Positions 44,181-53,808 of a stretch of 55,823 nucleotides of DNA are shown piece after piece. Within the stretch, counting starts at the first letter, position 1; each line of letters begins with the position of its first letter. The stretch comes from Planctomycetota bacterium (GTDB lineage: Bacteria; Planctomycetota; Planctomycetia; Gemmatales; Gemmataceae): NCBI GenBank assembly GCA_016195405.1, contig JACPZP010000002.1:1-55823 (forward strand). The letters run 5' to 3'. Under the pieces are notes generated by a model, which saw only the letters and a list, made by a program, of their open reading frames with translations, had not been told where the DNA came from and did no database searches. The position numbers and the translations under genes are program-made.

Positions 44181-44735
44181 ATGATCCTTGAAGGCATCGT
44201 CACCACGATCGGGCAGGAAACGGGTGAAGTCAATATCGCTCCCATGGGGCCGCACGTCGATGACGTGATGGAGCGCTTCGTCCTGCGGCCGTTCCCAACA
44301 TCGCAAACTTACAAGAACCTGAAAGCCCACGGTGAGGGCGTGCTCCACGTCACCGACGACGTGCTTCTCTTGGCAAAAGCTGCCGTCGGGTCGGTGACGC
44401 CCATTCCCACGATGGTCCCCGCCGCCAAAGTGTGCGGCTTCGTGTTGACGGATTCCTGTCGCTACTTCGAGTTCCGCGTCATGTCAATCGATGAAAGGGA
44501 GCCGCGCGTTCGCATTGAGATGGAGACCATACATGCCGGCCGGTTGCGCGATTTCTTCGGCTTCAACCGCGCCAAGCACGCCGTCGTGGAGGCGGCGATC
44601 CTGGCGACCCGGATCGCGCTTCTCCCGCGCGCGGCAATCGAGTCGGAATTCAAACGTTTGGCGGTGTTGGTGGAAAAGACGGGTGGGCCACGCGAGAAAG
44701 AGGCCTTCGCGTTTCTGGAGCGGCATTGCAGCTGA
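44181..44735 (+). CDS. DUF447 family protein
   Basis: This 184-residue protein begins MILEGIVTTIGQETGEVNIAPMGPHVDD, the standard N-terminus of DUF447, which has a flavin-reductase-like split-barrel appearance. The block FVLRPFPTSQTYKNLKAHGEGVLHV and a helical C-terminus follow. In archaea and some bacteria this family occurs near tetrahydromethanopterin-linked C1 genes; here the neighbour is a squalene enzyme. The ATG at 44181 is preferred; a GTG at 44163 overlapping the hpnC stop is also possible. Its reaction is unknown. Confidence 0.75.
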   Translation: MILEGIVTTIGQETGEVNIAPMGPHVDDVMERFVLRPFPTSQTYKNLKAHGEGVLHVTDDVLLLAKAAVGSVTPIPTMVPAAKVCGFVLTDSCRYFEFRVMSIDEREPRVRIEMETIHAGRLRDFFGFNRAKHAVVEAAILATRIALLPRAAIESEFKRLAVLVEKTGGPREKEAFAFLERHCS

Positions 44736-44784
44736 ACTCGTCAGAGTTCAGATTAATCCGAATTCTGCCGAATTCGGCTACGAT

Positions 44785-46032
44785 TCAGGCGCGCGCGCGG
44801 GCTTGGAGACGGCGGCGCACATTGCGGAGCAGGCCCGCGCCCCACTCGGTGAAGCGACGCAGTTTCTCCACCGCACACTTTCGCGCAACACGAATTTGCA
44901 CGATGGGGCGGCTCTCCCGCGCGAGTTGCCTCTTGTATGCGTCTTCGCCGCCAAGAAAGTCAAACTCGCTGATTCCCGCCGCGATCGCTTCTTTGATTGC
45001 CAGAGCCGCCATGACGATGCCCAGGCGCAGCTTTGCGGGCACGTCGCATTCGCGGCCGCTTTGGTAGAAATAGGTCTTGCCGTTCGCCGCGATGTGGTAA
45101 TGTGCCGCGACCGGCGTCCCACGCACGCAGAGCCAAATCAGATCGAGCCGTCCCTCAGCCAAAAGCGCCGGCATCACGGCTTCGTGAAAGGCGTCGAAGC
45201 GAGGACTTGCAAAAGCACCGCTCTTGCCGTCGGCCTGCCAGCGGTCATTGTGCAGCTTCTTGAGGATCTGCCGGCCTTGTTCAAGCTGTTCCGGAGTGCG
45301 GGCATGAACGAGCTGCCAATCGGGACCCGCCCAACTCTGAAAATCGCGCAGCGCGTAAGTCAGCCCTTGCCGTTTCTTCTTGCCCAACGAACGCAGATAT
45401 TCGTCCCAGGCGCCCGGAAGCGTGACAAACGTGGCCGACGTGCTCTGCTTCCTTTCAGCTCTCAGCCCTTGCGCTTCAAACTCCCTCAGCAGTAATTCGG
45501 GCATCGCCGCCGTCCCGTCCATGGCGCTCAGGACCACTTCATCCCAGGCGCCGAATGCTCCCGAGTGTAGATCCGCCGCCAGAGTGCGCGCGACTTCCGC
45601 TTCGAATCCTTTTTCCGCGATCACGCCCAGATATTCGGAGCACACGCCGTCGTGCTCGTCGACGTCGCTGCCGAGGAACTCCAGCCGACGAAAGGGGATG
45701 CCCAAGCGACAGGTCTTACGCCGCGCGCATAAAGGCGCCATGCCGACCAGCCGATCGCCCATCCAAAACAAGCCCACGCGCAATTGCTTGGCGGCGCCAT
45801 ACATTCGCCACCAGGGTATGAGCCACGTGGGCCCTGCCATCGGCTCCGGATGGGCGCTTCGAGCGAGTAATTCCTGCCAAGCCGGCGCAAGCGAGGTCAA
45901 GGCGCCGATGTCGGTCACCAATTGGAATCGCGACGACGGCCGCGCTGCAACGTCCACGTCGGACCTGGGAACGGCTTGGATCAGACCATTCACGGCGCCG
46001 GTCTCCCCAGCAGTTTGCGGGTCTTGCGCCAT
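44785..46032 (-). CDS. GNAT-fold acyltransferase (FemAB/CelD-like), last gene of envelope operon
   Basis: This 415-residue protein has the two-lobed GNAT arrangement of the Acetyltransf_6/CelD group: LAPAWQELLARSAHPEPMAGPTWL near the N-terminus, LRSLGKKKRQGLTYALRDF in the middle and the late blocks VAAHYHIAANGKTYFYQSGR and ISEFDFLGGEDAYKRQLARES. Such enzymes appear in polysaccharide and exopolysaccharide clusters, where they acylate sugars or link amino acids. It is the last gene of a minus-strand set (deacetylase, acyltransferase, cupin, this gene), with a 43-base overlap with the cupin gene upstream. Confidence 0.82.
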   Translation of the reverse strand: MAQDPQTAGETGAVNGLIQAVPRSDVDVAARPSSRFQLVTDIGALTSLAPAWQELLARSAHPEPMAGPTWLIPWWRMYGAAKQLRVGLFWMGDRLVGMAPLCARRKTCRLGIPFRRLEFLGSDVDEHDGVCSEYLGVIAEKGFEAEVARTLAADLHSGAFGAWDEVVLSAMDGTAAMPELLLREFEAQGLRAERKQSTSATFVTLPGAWDEYLRSLGKKKRQGLTYALRDFQSWAGPDWQLVHARTPEQLEQGRQILKKLHNDRWQADGKSGAFASPRFDAFHEAVMPALLAEGRLDLIWLCVRGTPVAAHYHIAANGKTYFYQSGRECDVPAKLRLGIVMAALAIKEAIAAGISEFDFLGGEDAYKRQLARESRPIVQIRVARKCAVEKLRRFTEWGAGLLRNVRRRLQARARA

Positions 46033-46901
46033 AGCCTATACGCCTGGCATTTCACCGCATCGCGCCATGGGCTTCGACCGACAGGCGTGGGATGCCAGCC
46101 ACGGCCGCGCAGACAGGCGTTTACATTATGAACGATGCTGCGCCGCTCCAGATCCGGAGTCCGAAACGTGATGCTGAATGACACCGACACTTCCGGCCCG
46201 TTCTCCACGAAGTGCGGAGCCGTCACCGGGAAGTGCAAGCCGAAGCCGGGCTTAAGATCAAAAATCCAAGCGCGCGCCCGGAACTCATCGCGAAACGGCA
46301 TGTTGCGATGGCTGCCGCCGTAAAAGCGCTCCAGGTCTTCTTCGGTCACCAAGGAGCGATCGCGGCCATTGAAGATGTGGATCTTCTTGCTGCCTCGGAT
46401 TTGCAGCAGGAAGTTGTGCTCCGGATCCATGTGATAGGGCGTCACCGAATTGGGCGAAGTCAGGAAGACGAATCCCTGGGCTTGCCGCATCCCCGGCCAA
46501 AGCAGCTCGGAGTAGGCTCTCACTTCGGCCAGGCAACGGTGCAGAAGCTCGCAGTATTCGGGATCGTTCTCGACGTATTTCAGCACCATCCACGACTTGC
46601 ATTCGGCGATGCGGCGGACAGTCTCCTCGACCGACAGGCCGTTGCGCGGCGTCTGCGCAGGGTCGAGGCTGACGGGCAACTCGCCGGCGTTGTATTCCAC
46701 GTTCCGCTCAGGCAGCGTTCGCGCCAATTCCAATATGCGCGGTAAGGCGAAAAGCGGATGATCCACCAATCGATGGCCGATCAAGAACGGCTTACGGTCA
46801 AAATGATCTTTGAACGTGGCCGCGTCGATATCCAAAAGCGCCGCCGCGCCGGTTTTCGGCGTGATGGAGAGGCCCACATGATTCGAATGGACCAATCGCA
46901 T
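45990..46901 (-). CDS. Cupin-like (JmjC-type, putative Fe(II)-dependent) oxygenase
   Basis: This 303-residue protein has the H-x-D metal motif in PYHMDPEHNFLLQIRG, with KKIHIFNGRD following and a distal histidine in APHFVENGPEVSVSFSITF, the HxD...H triad of cupin_8/JmjC-like 2-oxoglutarate oxygenases. The ATG at 46901 has GGAGG six bases upstream (GGGAGGTTAGCA). Positioned between two acyltransferase genes, it may hydroxylate or otherwise modify an envelope glycan or its carrier; the substrate is unknown. It overlaps the next gene by 43 bases and is separated from the previous one by two bases. Confidence 0.78.
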   Translation of the reverse strand: MRLVHSNHVGLSITPKTGAAALLDIDAATFKDHFDRKPFLIGHRLVDHPLFALPRILELARTLPERNVEYNAGELPVSLDPAQTPRNGLSVEETVRRIAECKSWMVLKYVENDPEYCELLHRCLAEVRAYSELLWPGMRQAQGFVFLTSPNSVTPYHMDPEHNFLLQIRGSKKIHIFNGRDRSLVTEEDLERFYGGSHRNMPFRDEFRARAWIFDLKPGFGLHFPVTAPHFVENGPEVSVSFSITFRTPDLERRSIVHNVNACLRGRGWHPTPVGRSPWRDAVKCQAYRLWRKTRKLLGRPAP

Positions 46902-46903
46902 TG

Positions 46904-48109
46904 CTAACCTCCCTTCTCGTTTACGTTTCGCGCTCGCGCACCCCTTGGCAACCTCGCAAACTTCCGCAAACCGCGCCGCATCGCCCGCAACATCGGCAGC
47001 GCCCCGAGCACCAAAGCGCCGCTGAGTCGCCCCGTCGATAGCGCCAATGACTGCAGCGCGCGCTGCTCTTTCCAAAGCCGTCCGATCATGAAATGCCCCG
47101 CCATGGCACACGAATCCATCCAGCGCAGCTCCGGTCTTCGGTGCAGCTCGCGGATGTTGTCCAATTCGAGGAGTACTCCTGGGGAATATTTGGCGAACGC
47201 TTCATCGTAAGCGATCTTGAAGGCAAAGGAACCTCGTCCGGCCAAGAAGTTGCACTTAAGCGCGATGGGCCGCTCGTCAATGAACAATCCGAGCATCATA
47301 AGTTGCTTTCGCGTGAACGCCGCGCGAGCGATGGCGGCGAAATAGCTTCCCTGATCCGCGTCGGCGTCGAGGGCTGTCCCCTCCCGGCCCTTCCACCCCG
47401 CCGCTTCCAAGGCGAGGAACCGCTCGATCCAGGGCTCGACGTCGTCGTCCTGAGTTAGGTTTCGCGTTTCCAGCCGACCCAGATCCCCGAGGCGCTTTAA
47501 GAGGCGTCGCAACTCACTGCGCCGGGATCCGGACAAGATCGAAGCCAGATAGGCGTTCGCGTCCCGCCCCGGTTCGATCAAGGCGCGGCTCCAGGTCTCA
47601 TCGACAAAGCTCACGCAGCGCGATTCCGTTTGCAAGTCGGCCAGCAATTTCTGAAACGGTCCCTCCGCGTGAACGAAGGACAAATCCACGAATGCGCCGC
47701 CGCGACGATCGTTGCCGGCCCAATCGTAAAACCCCCTCAAGGCGTCCGCACCATGATCCTTGTGGATGAGCGGCGTACAAAGAAAGCAATGGACGTGCTT
47801 CCACAAGCCGAGCACATCGACCGGCAGCCCTTTGTAACGGCGCCGCGCCTCGCACGGAAAGAAACCGATGAGTTGACGTTCGTGTGCGGAATCCATGCGA
47901 TAGACAAACACAAAACGCAACCGCAGACCACGCCCGAATGCCTCTACTGCCGGCACAAGCATCCAAGGCTCGTAGAACGGATTGGGCTCGAGCGCAGTCT
48001 TGGCGAGCGCCTCCCATGCGGCCAGGTGTGTGCTGAGGCCGGGCGCCGTCCGCACAACCTCGGCCCAAAGCACCCCGCGGAAGGCGGCGATTCCAGGTGG
48101 CGCGCCCAT
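46904..48109 (-). CDS. GNAT-fold acyltransferase (FemAB/CelD-like)
   Basis: This 401-residue protein is related in plan to the downstream acyltransferase: NPFYEPWMLVPAVEAF near the N-terminus, ASILSGSRRSELRRLLKRL mid-protein, and a late lobe with LIDERPIALKCNFLAGRGSFAFKIAYDEAFAKYSPG and LRWMDSCAM. This resembles the Acetyltransf_6/CelD family of polysaccharide-associated acyltransferases. Its ATG overlaps the stop of the polysaccharide deacetylase by one base and it ends two bases before the cupin gene, so it belongs to a tightly packed envelope operon. The C-terminal 30 residues are strongly basic. Confidence 0.82.
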   Translation of the reverse strand: MGAPPGIAAFRGVLWAEVVRTAPGLSTHLAAWEALAKTALEPNPFYEPWMLVPAVEAFGRGLRLRFVFVYRMDSAHERQLIGFFPCEARRRYKGLPVDVLGLWKHVHCFLCTPLIHKDHGADALRGFYDWAGNDRRGGAFVDLSFVHAEGPFQKLLADLQTESRCVSFVDETWSRALIEPGRDANAYLASILSGSRRSELRRLLKRLGDLGRLETRNLTQDDDVEPWIERFLALEAAGWKGREGTALDADADQGSYFAAIARAAFTRKQLMMLGLFIDERPIALKCNFLAGRGSFAFKIAYDEAFAKYSPGVLLELDNIRELHRRPELRWMDSCAMAGHFMIGRLWKEQRALQSLALSTGRLSGALVLGALPMLRAMRRGLRKFARLPRGARARNVNEKGG

Positions 48110-48942
48110 CAGATCAACCCCACGCGGCGTTTGAGTGCGTACATCCAGCCCAGGCAGCCGCTCAAGTGCAGCTCCAGATTGAGCAAACTATCGAAGCACG
48201 GCACGGCATCGCGCGGGATCACCTTGCCCTTGACCGACGGATCGACGAAGCCGCCGTAACCGGAAAAGCACGCTTCGTAGCCGGCCTCATACACGATCGG
48301 GAGCCGCTCCGCCCGAAAGTTGGCCCGGCCCCCGAACGGATACGCAAGCCAACGGACCCGCCTGCCGATCTCTGCTTCAATCCGTTGCCGCGAGGCGATC
48401 AATTCGCGGCGCATCACCTCTTCCGAAATCTTCGCCAGGTCAGGATGCGACACGGTGTGCGAGCCGATTTCGTGACCCAAGTCCGCGATCTCGCGAACTT
48501 CGTCCCACGTGAGATTGGGCATGGCCTTCAGGCCCCGGTCCCACTCGAAGACGTGGTCGGTGCCCACGATGCCGGAAGGAATAAAGAAACTGGCCGGCAG
48601 TTGCTGTTCCGCGAGGATGCGGGCGGCGAATAAATTGTCGCGATAGCAGTCGTCAAACGTGACAGCCACCGTTCGCGGCGGCGCCGCGCCGCCCTCATTG
48701 AGAAGCCGCATCACCTCGGCCAAGGGCTGCACGTTGAATCGTCGGCGCAGCATTTTACAAAGATCACGAAACCATCCGGTGCCAACCGTGAGCCCGTCGC
48801 GCGGAATATCGTCGGTGACGCGGTGGAACAAGAGGATGGTCATGAACGAGCGTCCGGCGCGGTAGGCCAACGTCTCTTGGGCCCGCATGACGCCGGAATA
48901 CTTGTAGATCGCGCAAAGCGCGGACTTGGCAAGATGCTTCAT
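48109..48942 (-). CDS. Polysaccharide deacetylase (NodB-type), first gene of envelope operon
   Basis: This 277-residue protein carries the NodB homology domain: TILLFHRVTDD, AVTFDDCYRDNLFAARIL (TFDD, metal and catalytic Asp), EIGSHTVSHPDL (HxxxH), and RRVRWLAYPFGGRANF. This fold removes N- or O-acetyl groups from extracellular glycans. The most likely role here is tailoring of an exopolysaccharide or cell-surface glycan made by this cluster. It is the promoter-proximal gene of the four-gene minus-strand set and diverges from the sugar epimerase, with about 120 bases between. Confidence 0.9.
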   Translation of the reverse strand: MKHLAKSALCAIYKYSGVMRAQETLAYRAGRSFMTILLFHRVTDDIPRDGLTVGTGWFRDLCKMLRRRFNVQPLAEVMRLLNEGGAAPPRTVAVTFDDCYRDNLFAARILAEQQLPASFFIPSGIVGTDHVFEWDRGLKAMPNLTWDEVREIADLGHEIGSHTVSHPDLAKISEEVMRRELIASRQRIEAEIGRRVRWLAYPFGGRANFRAERLPIVYEAGYEACFSGYGGFVDPSVKGKVIPRDAVPCFDSLLNLELHLSGCLGWMYALKRRVGLI

Positions 48943-49061
48943 GATGTTGGGACCAGTTAGCGCGGCCCGTGGTGCGCGGAGGCGGCGCTAACCTGCAAGC
49001 GGGGAGTGATTTATTAGAATATAGTTCACGAAAGCCCTGGTCCCAAATCGCGGAGAGTTGC

Positions 49062-49988
49062 GTGTACAAGTGTCTCGTTACCGGCGGCGGCGGCTTCATC
49101 GGCTCTCATCTCGTTGAATTTCTCGTTGGCTCGGGCCATTCCGTCCGCGTCCTCGACGATTTCAGCACCGGCAATCCCGTCAATCTCCAGGGCTTGACCG
49201 CGCGTGTGGAGTTGCTCAAGGGAAGCGTGACCGATTTGGCGTTGCTGGAGCGGGCGACGGCCGGCTGCGACGTCGTTTACCATCTAGCCGCCGTTCCATC
49301 CGTCACCAAGAGCGTCGAGGATCCCCTCTTGGTCCATGAAATCTGCGCCACGGGGACACTGCGCCTTCTCGACGCGGCCCGGCGGAGTGGCGTGCGTCGC
49401 GTCGTCTTCGCCGCCAGCAGCAGCGCCTATGGCGATCAGCCGGGCGATCTTCGCAAGGAGAGCGATCCGCTTATTCCGCTCTCACCTTACGCCGCGGCCA
49501 AGCTGGCAGGCGAGCACTATTGCAGTTGCTTTACCGCGGTCTACGGCCTCGAAACCGTCCGTCTGCGTTTCTTCAACGTGTTTGGACCTCGCCAGGACGC
49601 CAAGAGCCCCTATTCCGGCGTTATCGCCCTGTTCATTTCCGCAATGACCCAAGACCGGCGGCCCACAGTCCACGGCGACGGCCTGCAGGCGCGCGACTTC
49701 GTTTACGTGGCCGACGTCGTCCAATCGATGGTCAAGGCCGCACAGGCCCCGAAAGCTTCGGGCCAGGTCTATAACATCGGGTTGGGCCGAAGCACTTCGG
49801 TCCTTGATTTAGTGCGTGAGTTGAACGCAATTCTGGGCACGCAGCTCGAACCGATCCATGCCCCGCCCCGCGCCGGCGACGTCCGCATGTCGCAGGCCGA
49901 CATCAACCTGGCGAGAAATGAGCTGGACTACGATCCGAAGTTTAGTTTCCAGGAAGGCCTGAGACGAACCTTGGCGGCGCAGAAGTGA
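49062..49988 (+). CDS. NAD-dependent nucleotide-sugar epimerase (GalE/WbpP-like)
   Basis: This 308-residue extended SDR enzyme starts at a GTG with GGAGAG upstream, giving VYKCLVTGGGGFIGSHLVEFL with the GxxGxxG NAD site. It has LAAVPSVTKSVEDP, SSSAYGDQPGD, and the catalytic YxxxK (PLSPYAAAKLAGEHY). LRFFNVFGPRQ, YVADVVQSMVKA and a late GDVRMSQADI are typical of UDP-sugar 4-epimerases of the WbpP type. It would supply a sugar donor for the glycan cluster on the opposite strand. A TAGAAT at 49015-49020 is a possible -10. Confidence 0.9.
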   Translation: MYKCLVTGGGGFIGSHLVEFLVGSGHSVRVLDDFSTGNPVNLQGLTARVELLKGSVTDLALLERATAGCDVVYHLAAVPSVTKSVEDPLLVHEICATGTLRLLDAARRSGVRRVVFAASSSAYGDQPGDLRKESDPLIPLSPYAAAKLAGEHYCSCFTAVYGLETVRLRFFNVFGPRQDAKSPYSGVIALFISAMTQDRRPTVHGDGLQARDFVYVADVVQSMVKAAQAPKASGQVYNIGLGRSTSVLDLVRELNAILGTQLEPIHAPPRAGDVRMSQADINLARNELDYDPKFSFQEGLRRTLAAQK

Positions 49989-50130
49989 TTCGCCTGCCGG
50001 TCCCCGGAGGTCGCGATTGGGCCGAGCGCTTGTACAATGTTTGCGGAATTCTCTTGCAACCTCCCAAGCTAGCTGTTAACTTTTTCCCTATCCGGACCGC
50101 ATCCGATCCTTAGGAATCCTTCAGGAAATT

Positions 50131-53100
50131 ATGACCAGGTGCGCCATGGTTGCGCCAATCCGTTGCCCCGAGTTTGACGAGTTTCGCAAGCTTTTGAAAG
50201 GCGCGGCCTCCCGCGAAGAGGCTAAACGCCTCGAAGGCCACTTGCTGGAATGCGGCGCCTGCCAGCAGAAAATCAAGGCGCTTGGCGAAAACGGCGCACT
50301 CAGAGTTCCGGCGCTGTTTGTGCCGACACCTCCCGCTTGGGCGGATGAGGCCGCCGAGCAGATGATGGGGCGGATGCGGCCTCAGCGCACCTACACGGTT
50401 CCAGCCGCCGAAGACACGGCGTCGCCCGGCGGCGACGCGGACCACTCCACTCAGCACGGCACATTCACCCTTTGCCGCGCCTTGTTCGATCCACCCAAGA
50501 CTGTTGTTGAACTGGGCTGGCTCGGCCCGTATCGCATCTTGGGCGTGATCGGCCAAGGTGGCATGGGGACGGTCTTCAAGGCCGAGGATCCCCGGCTGGG
50601 CCGGCTGGTGGCGATCAAGGTGCCCCATTCGAGCAAACTGCACCAAGCGGACTCCACCGGCCGGCAGCGCTTCCTGCGCGAAGCCCGGGTGGCCGCCCCG
50701 ATTCGCCATCCGCATGTTTGCCCAATCCACGACGTCGGCGAGCACCATGGTTTTCCTTATGTTGTGATGACCTACCTGGAAGGCGGCTCACTGGCCGAAT
50801 GCCTGGCAAAATCCGGCAAGTTTGCGGATTGCAAGGCGGCCGCGGAGCTGACGCGTCAGGTGGCCACCGGCCTGGCTGCCCTGCACGAGCATAATGTCAT
50901 TCATCGCGACCTGAAGCCAGGCAACATTCTGATTGACGGCGCGGGCAAGGCCGTCTTGACCGACTTCGGCCTGGCCCGGCCCGACGACGACAGCGACCTG
51001 ACCGACGAAGGTGAGATCATGGGCACCGTGTCCTACATGGCGCCCGAGCAGGCGGACGACGCCGAATCCGTCGGTCCGGCTGCGGACATTTACAGCCTGG
51101 GCGTGGTCTTGTACCAGATGCTGACGGGCCGCCTTCCCTTCCGGGGAAGGAAGGTGCAGATCCTCTCGAAGATCGCCAAGGACGCGCCGCCGCCGCCGTC
51201 AAGCTTCCGGTCCGATCTCGATCCGAAGCTGGAAGCGATCGTGCAAAAGGCGATGGCCCGGGAACCGGCGGAGCGTTATTCCAATGCAGCCGCTATGGCG
51301 GGAGCATTGGAGAATTGGTTGACCGGCGCCGGACCCACCGCGCCGCTTAAGATCCCTGCCAAATCCTCTCCAACCAAAGCCGTCGCCGAAACTTCCACAA
51401 AGACTTCTCCCGCAAAGTCTGGGCAACAGCCGCGCAAGACACTCGCTATCGCGGCCAGCGTGCTCTTACTTGTGGGTGGCATTATCGTGCTTCGGATTGC
51501 CACGGACAGGGGAAAGCCGGCACTCGAAAAGAATGGCCCCGAGATCCAGAAGGAGCTGACACATACACCTCCGCCTCCAAGCCCGGCCCCGAAAGGGCTG
51601 CCGCTCACTACGCTGGCGCTCGTAGCCCAACCGGCGCCATTCGAGGGAGTTCTCGGTTGGACTTTCGAGCCGCCGCGCCGCTTTGGGCCGATCCGCGCCA
51701 TGGCCTATTCGCCCAACGGACACCTCCTTGCCGCCACGGCGAGCTCCGGGCGTATTCATCTTTGGGACGTTCGTACCCAGAAATTGCAAGCGCTTCTCCT
51801 TGGCGGCGACACATCGATTAGTCGGCTCGCCTGGTCTCCCGACGGCAGAACGCTCGCGGCGATGGAGGGGCGGGATGACCAACGCGTTTGGGTCTGGGAG
51901 GTCCCTTCCGGCAAGCGCGTGCCCGCCACGCGGCTGAAGCACGCAACCGCCCTGGCGTGGTCGCCGGACAGTAAAACCTTGGCAATCGGCCACACGGACG
52001 GCGTCGTAACTCGCTGGACCCCGGCGAAGAACGAGTTTCGTCCACTTCGCTCTCCTCGGGACGATGCCATCCGCACCCTAACTTGGTCGCCCGATGGGAA
52101 AATGCTGGCCGGCAGCGCCGCCAACAAATGGTGGCTTTGGAATCTGGAATCTGGATCCGAACCCAAACAGCGCGAACTCAGCAAGGAGGTCATTCGGGCC
52201 TTGGCATGGTCTCCAGGCGACGGCAAGCTCCTCGCTATTGGCGGCGCTGATAAGAAGGTTCACTTCTGGGACCGCGAGTCCGACAAGGCACAAACCAAGT
52301 TCATCCAGCACCAAGAGCCCGTCGTGGAATTGGCCTGGTCGCCAAGTGGCAAGCGTTTGGCCAGCTTCGATCGTGTGGAAGCAGTGCTCTGGTCGTGTGA
52401 GCACTCGGACACCGTCTGGCGCAGAAATTTCCGGGCGGAGTCCATGGCATTCTGCGCGGAAGTGGATTCGATGGCATTTGGCCTGGAAAGTGGAACGGTG
52501 GCGTTTGTGCAAGCCAGCACGGGAACATCGCTGGCCCAGCTCCCCAGTCAACTCATGCCGAATCGCGTGCAGGCCGTAGCGTGGTCACCCGACGGCGCTT
52601 ACCTTGCCGGCGGCGGACTCGATTCCGGACTTATCCATATTTGGGATGGAAAGACGGGCAAATCCTTGAAGCCTCTGATCCATGGCTTGCGGCGGATTTA
52701 CGCGCTGGCATGGTCGGCCGACGGAAAAACACTGGCGGCGTCTTCGTGCCTGCAAGGCGGCCTGGAAGTGGAAGTCTGGGATGTGCCCAAGGCCGAAAGG
52801 CTGCGAACGCTCCCCGCAAACACTGGGGGCGTCGTCGCTCTGGCCTGGTCGCCCAAAGGCAAACGGTTGGCAATCGGGGGCAAGGACCTCAGTGTCTTTG
52901 ACTTCGAGACAGAGCAATCGGTGTCCCTCAACGGCGTCACGGGCACTGTGTTGTCCCTCGCTTGGTCGCCCAATGGCTATCGTCTGGCGGCGGGACACCA
53001 AGAGAAAACGCTTTGCATTTGGGATGTCGAGGGGGCCGCGCTGATGCAGACAGAGCGCCTGGGCGAGCCGGTCACAGGGCTGTCCTGGTCCGCGGACGGC

Positions 53101-53589
53101 GTCACCCTCGCCATCGCCAGAAATCGTAAGCCGGTCGCCGTCTGGAAAGTCGACTCGGAGGACAAGCCGCGCGAAATCCCTGAAGTGCGCGCGATGACGA
53201 TAGCTTGGTCGCCCGAAGGCGTGCTCCTCACCGACCAAGGTTGCCTGTGGCGACAAAGCTCCCATAAGGTCGTAGGGACGCTTCCAGGTGGAGCTTGTCT
53301 CGCCTGGCATCCCGATGGCAAGCTCGCGACCATCGCCTCATCCGATGGAACGATTCGACTTTGGGACGCCGCAACGGGAACACCCAGAGCCACGCTCCTG
53401 ACGTTGGGCGATGCAGGCAGCCTGGCCATCAGCCCCGAGGGCAACTTCCGGGGCGCCGTCGGCGTGGCAAAGAACCTCCACGTCATCGTCGAATCGGCGC
53501 GCGGCCAAGAGCTATTGACCGTCGAGGATTTTGCCACGCGATACCGGTGGAAGAATGAGCCGGAACGTGTGTGGTTGACGGGAAAGTAG
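50131..53589 (+). CDS. Ser/Thr protein kinase fused to WD40 repeats
   Basis: This 1,152-residue protein has an N-terminal Zn-finger-like segment (HLLECGACQQK, residues about 35-47). A Hanks-type kinase follows (about 131-400: IGQGGMGTVFKA, VAIKVPHS, HRDLKPGNILI, DFGLARPD, MAPEQADD). A transmembrane helix lies at about 430-452 (RKTLAIAASVLLLVGGIIVL), then a C-terminal propeller of many WD40-like repeats (LAWSPDGKTLA, LAWSPNGYRLAAGH, LAWHPDGKL). With one membrane span the kinase faces the cytoplasm and the propeller the periplasm, like other planctomycete receptor-type kinases. No operon partner is evident. A 218-base repeat starts two bases after its stop. Confidence 0.93.
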   Translation: MTRCAMVAPIRCPEFDEFRKLLKGAASREEAKRLEGHLLECGACQQKIKALGENGALRVPALFVPTPPAWADEAAEQMMGRMRPQRTYTVPAAEDTASPGGDADHSTQHGTFTLCRALFDPPKTVVELGWLGPYRILGVIGQGGMGTVFKAEDPRLGRLVAIKVPHSSKLHQADSTGRQRFLREARVAAPIRHPHVCPIHDVGEHHGFPYVVMTYLEGGSLAECLAKSGKFADCKAAAELTRQVATGLAALHEHNVIHRDLKPGNILIDGAGKAVLTDFGLARPDDDSDLTDEGEIMGTVSYMAPEQADDAESVGPAADIYSLGVVLYQMLTGRLPFRGRKVQILSKIAKDAPPPPSSFRSDLDPKLEAIVQKAMAREPAERYSNAAAMAGALENWLTGAGPTAPLKIPAKSSPTKAVAETSTKTSPAKSGQQPRKTLAIAASVLLLVGGIIVLRIATDRGKPALEKNGPEIQKELTHTPPPPSPAPKGLPLTTLALVAQPAPFEGVLGWTFEPPRRFGPIRAMAYSPNGHLLAATASSGRIHLWDVRTQKLQALLLGGDTSISRLAWSPDGRTLAAMEGRDDQRVWVWEVPSGKRVPATRLKHATALAWSPDSKTLAIGHTDGVVTRWTPAKNEFRPLRSPRDDAIRTLTWSPDGKMLAGSAANKWWLWNLESGSEPKQRELSKEVIRALAWSPGDGKLLAIGGADKKVHFWDRESDKAQTKFIQHQEPVVELAWSPSGKRLASFDRVEAVLWSCEHSDTVWRRNFRAESMAFCAEVDSMAFGLESGTVAFVQASTGTSLAQLPSQLMPNRVQAVAWSPDGAYLAGGGLDSGLIHIWDGKTGKSLKPLIHGLRRIYALAWSADGKTLAASSCLQGGLEVEVWDVPKAERLRTLPANTGGVVALAWSPKGKRLAIGGKDLSVFDFETEQSVSLNGVTGTVLSLAWSPNGYRLAAGHQEKTLCIWDVEGAALMQTERLGEPVTGLSWSADGVTLAIARNRKPVAVWKVDSEDKPREIPEVRAMTIAWSPEGVLLTDQGCLWRQSSHKVVGTLPGGACLAWHPDGKLATIASSDGTIRLWDAATGTPRATLLTLGDAGSLAISPEGNFRGAVGVAKNLHVIVESARGQELLTVEDFATRYRWKNEPERVWLTGK

Positions 53590-53590
53590 A

Positions 53591-53808
53591 AGAAGCCAGA
53601 GGTCCAAACTCGGAGTCACAGACTCACGCACTTTGGCGGTGAGCTCGTCGACGCAAGACATTTATTATATGAAGGTTACGGCAGAGAAAATGTCAGGGAC
53701 TCACAGACTCAAAGTCATATACCCCCAATGAGCCTGGACACCAAAAACGCGCCCATTTGCGGAATTTCATGGCAACGGAGCTTGACTTCGGCAAACGGGC
53801 CGAGTAGG
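53591..53808. repeat. 218-base direct repeat, copy A
   Basis: Copy A starts two bases after the WD40-kinase stop with AGAAGCCAGAGG and ends with the segment GCAAACGGGCCGAGTAGG. It aligns over its whole length, gap-poor and at close to 90% by eye, to copy B. No reading frame is conserved between the copies. Confidence 0.8.
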
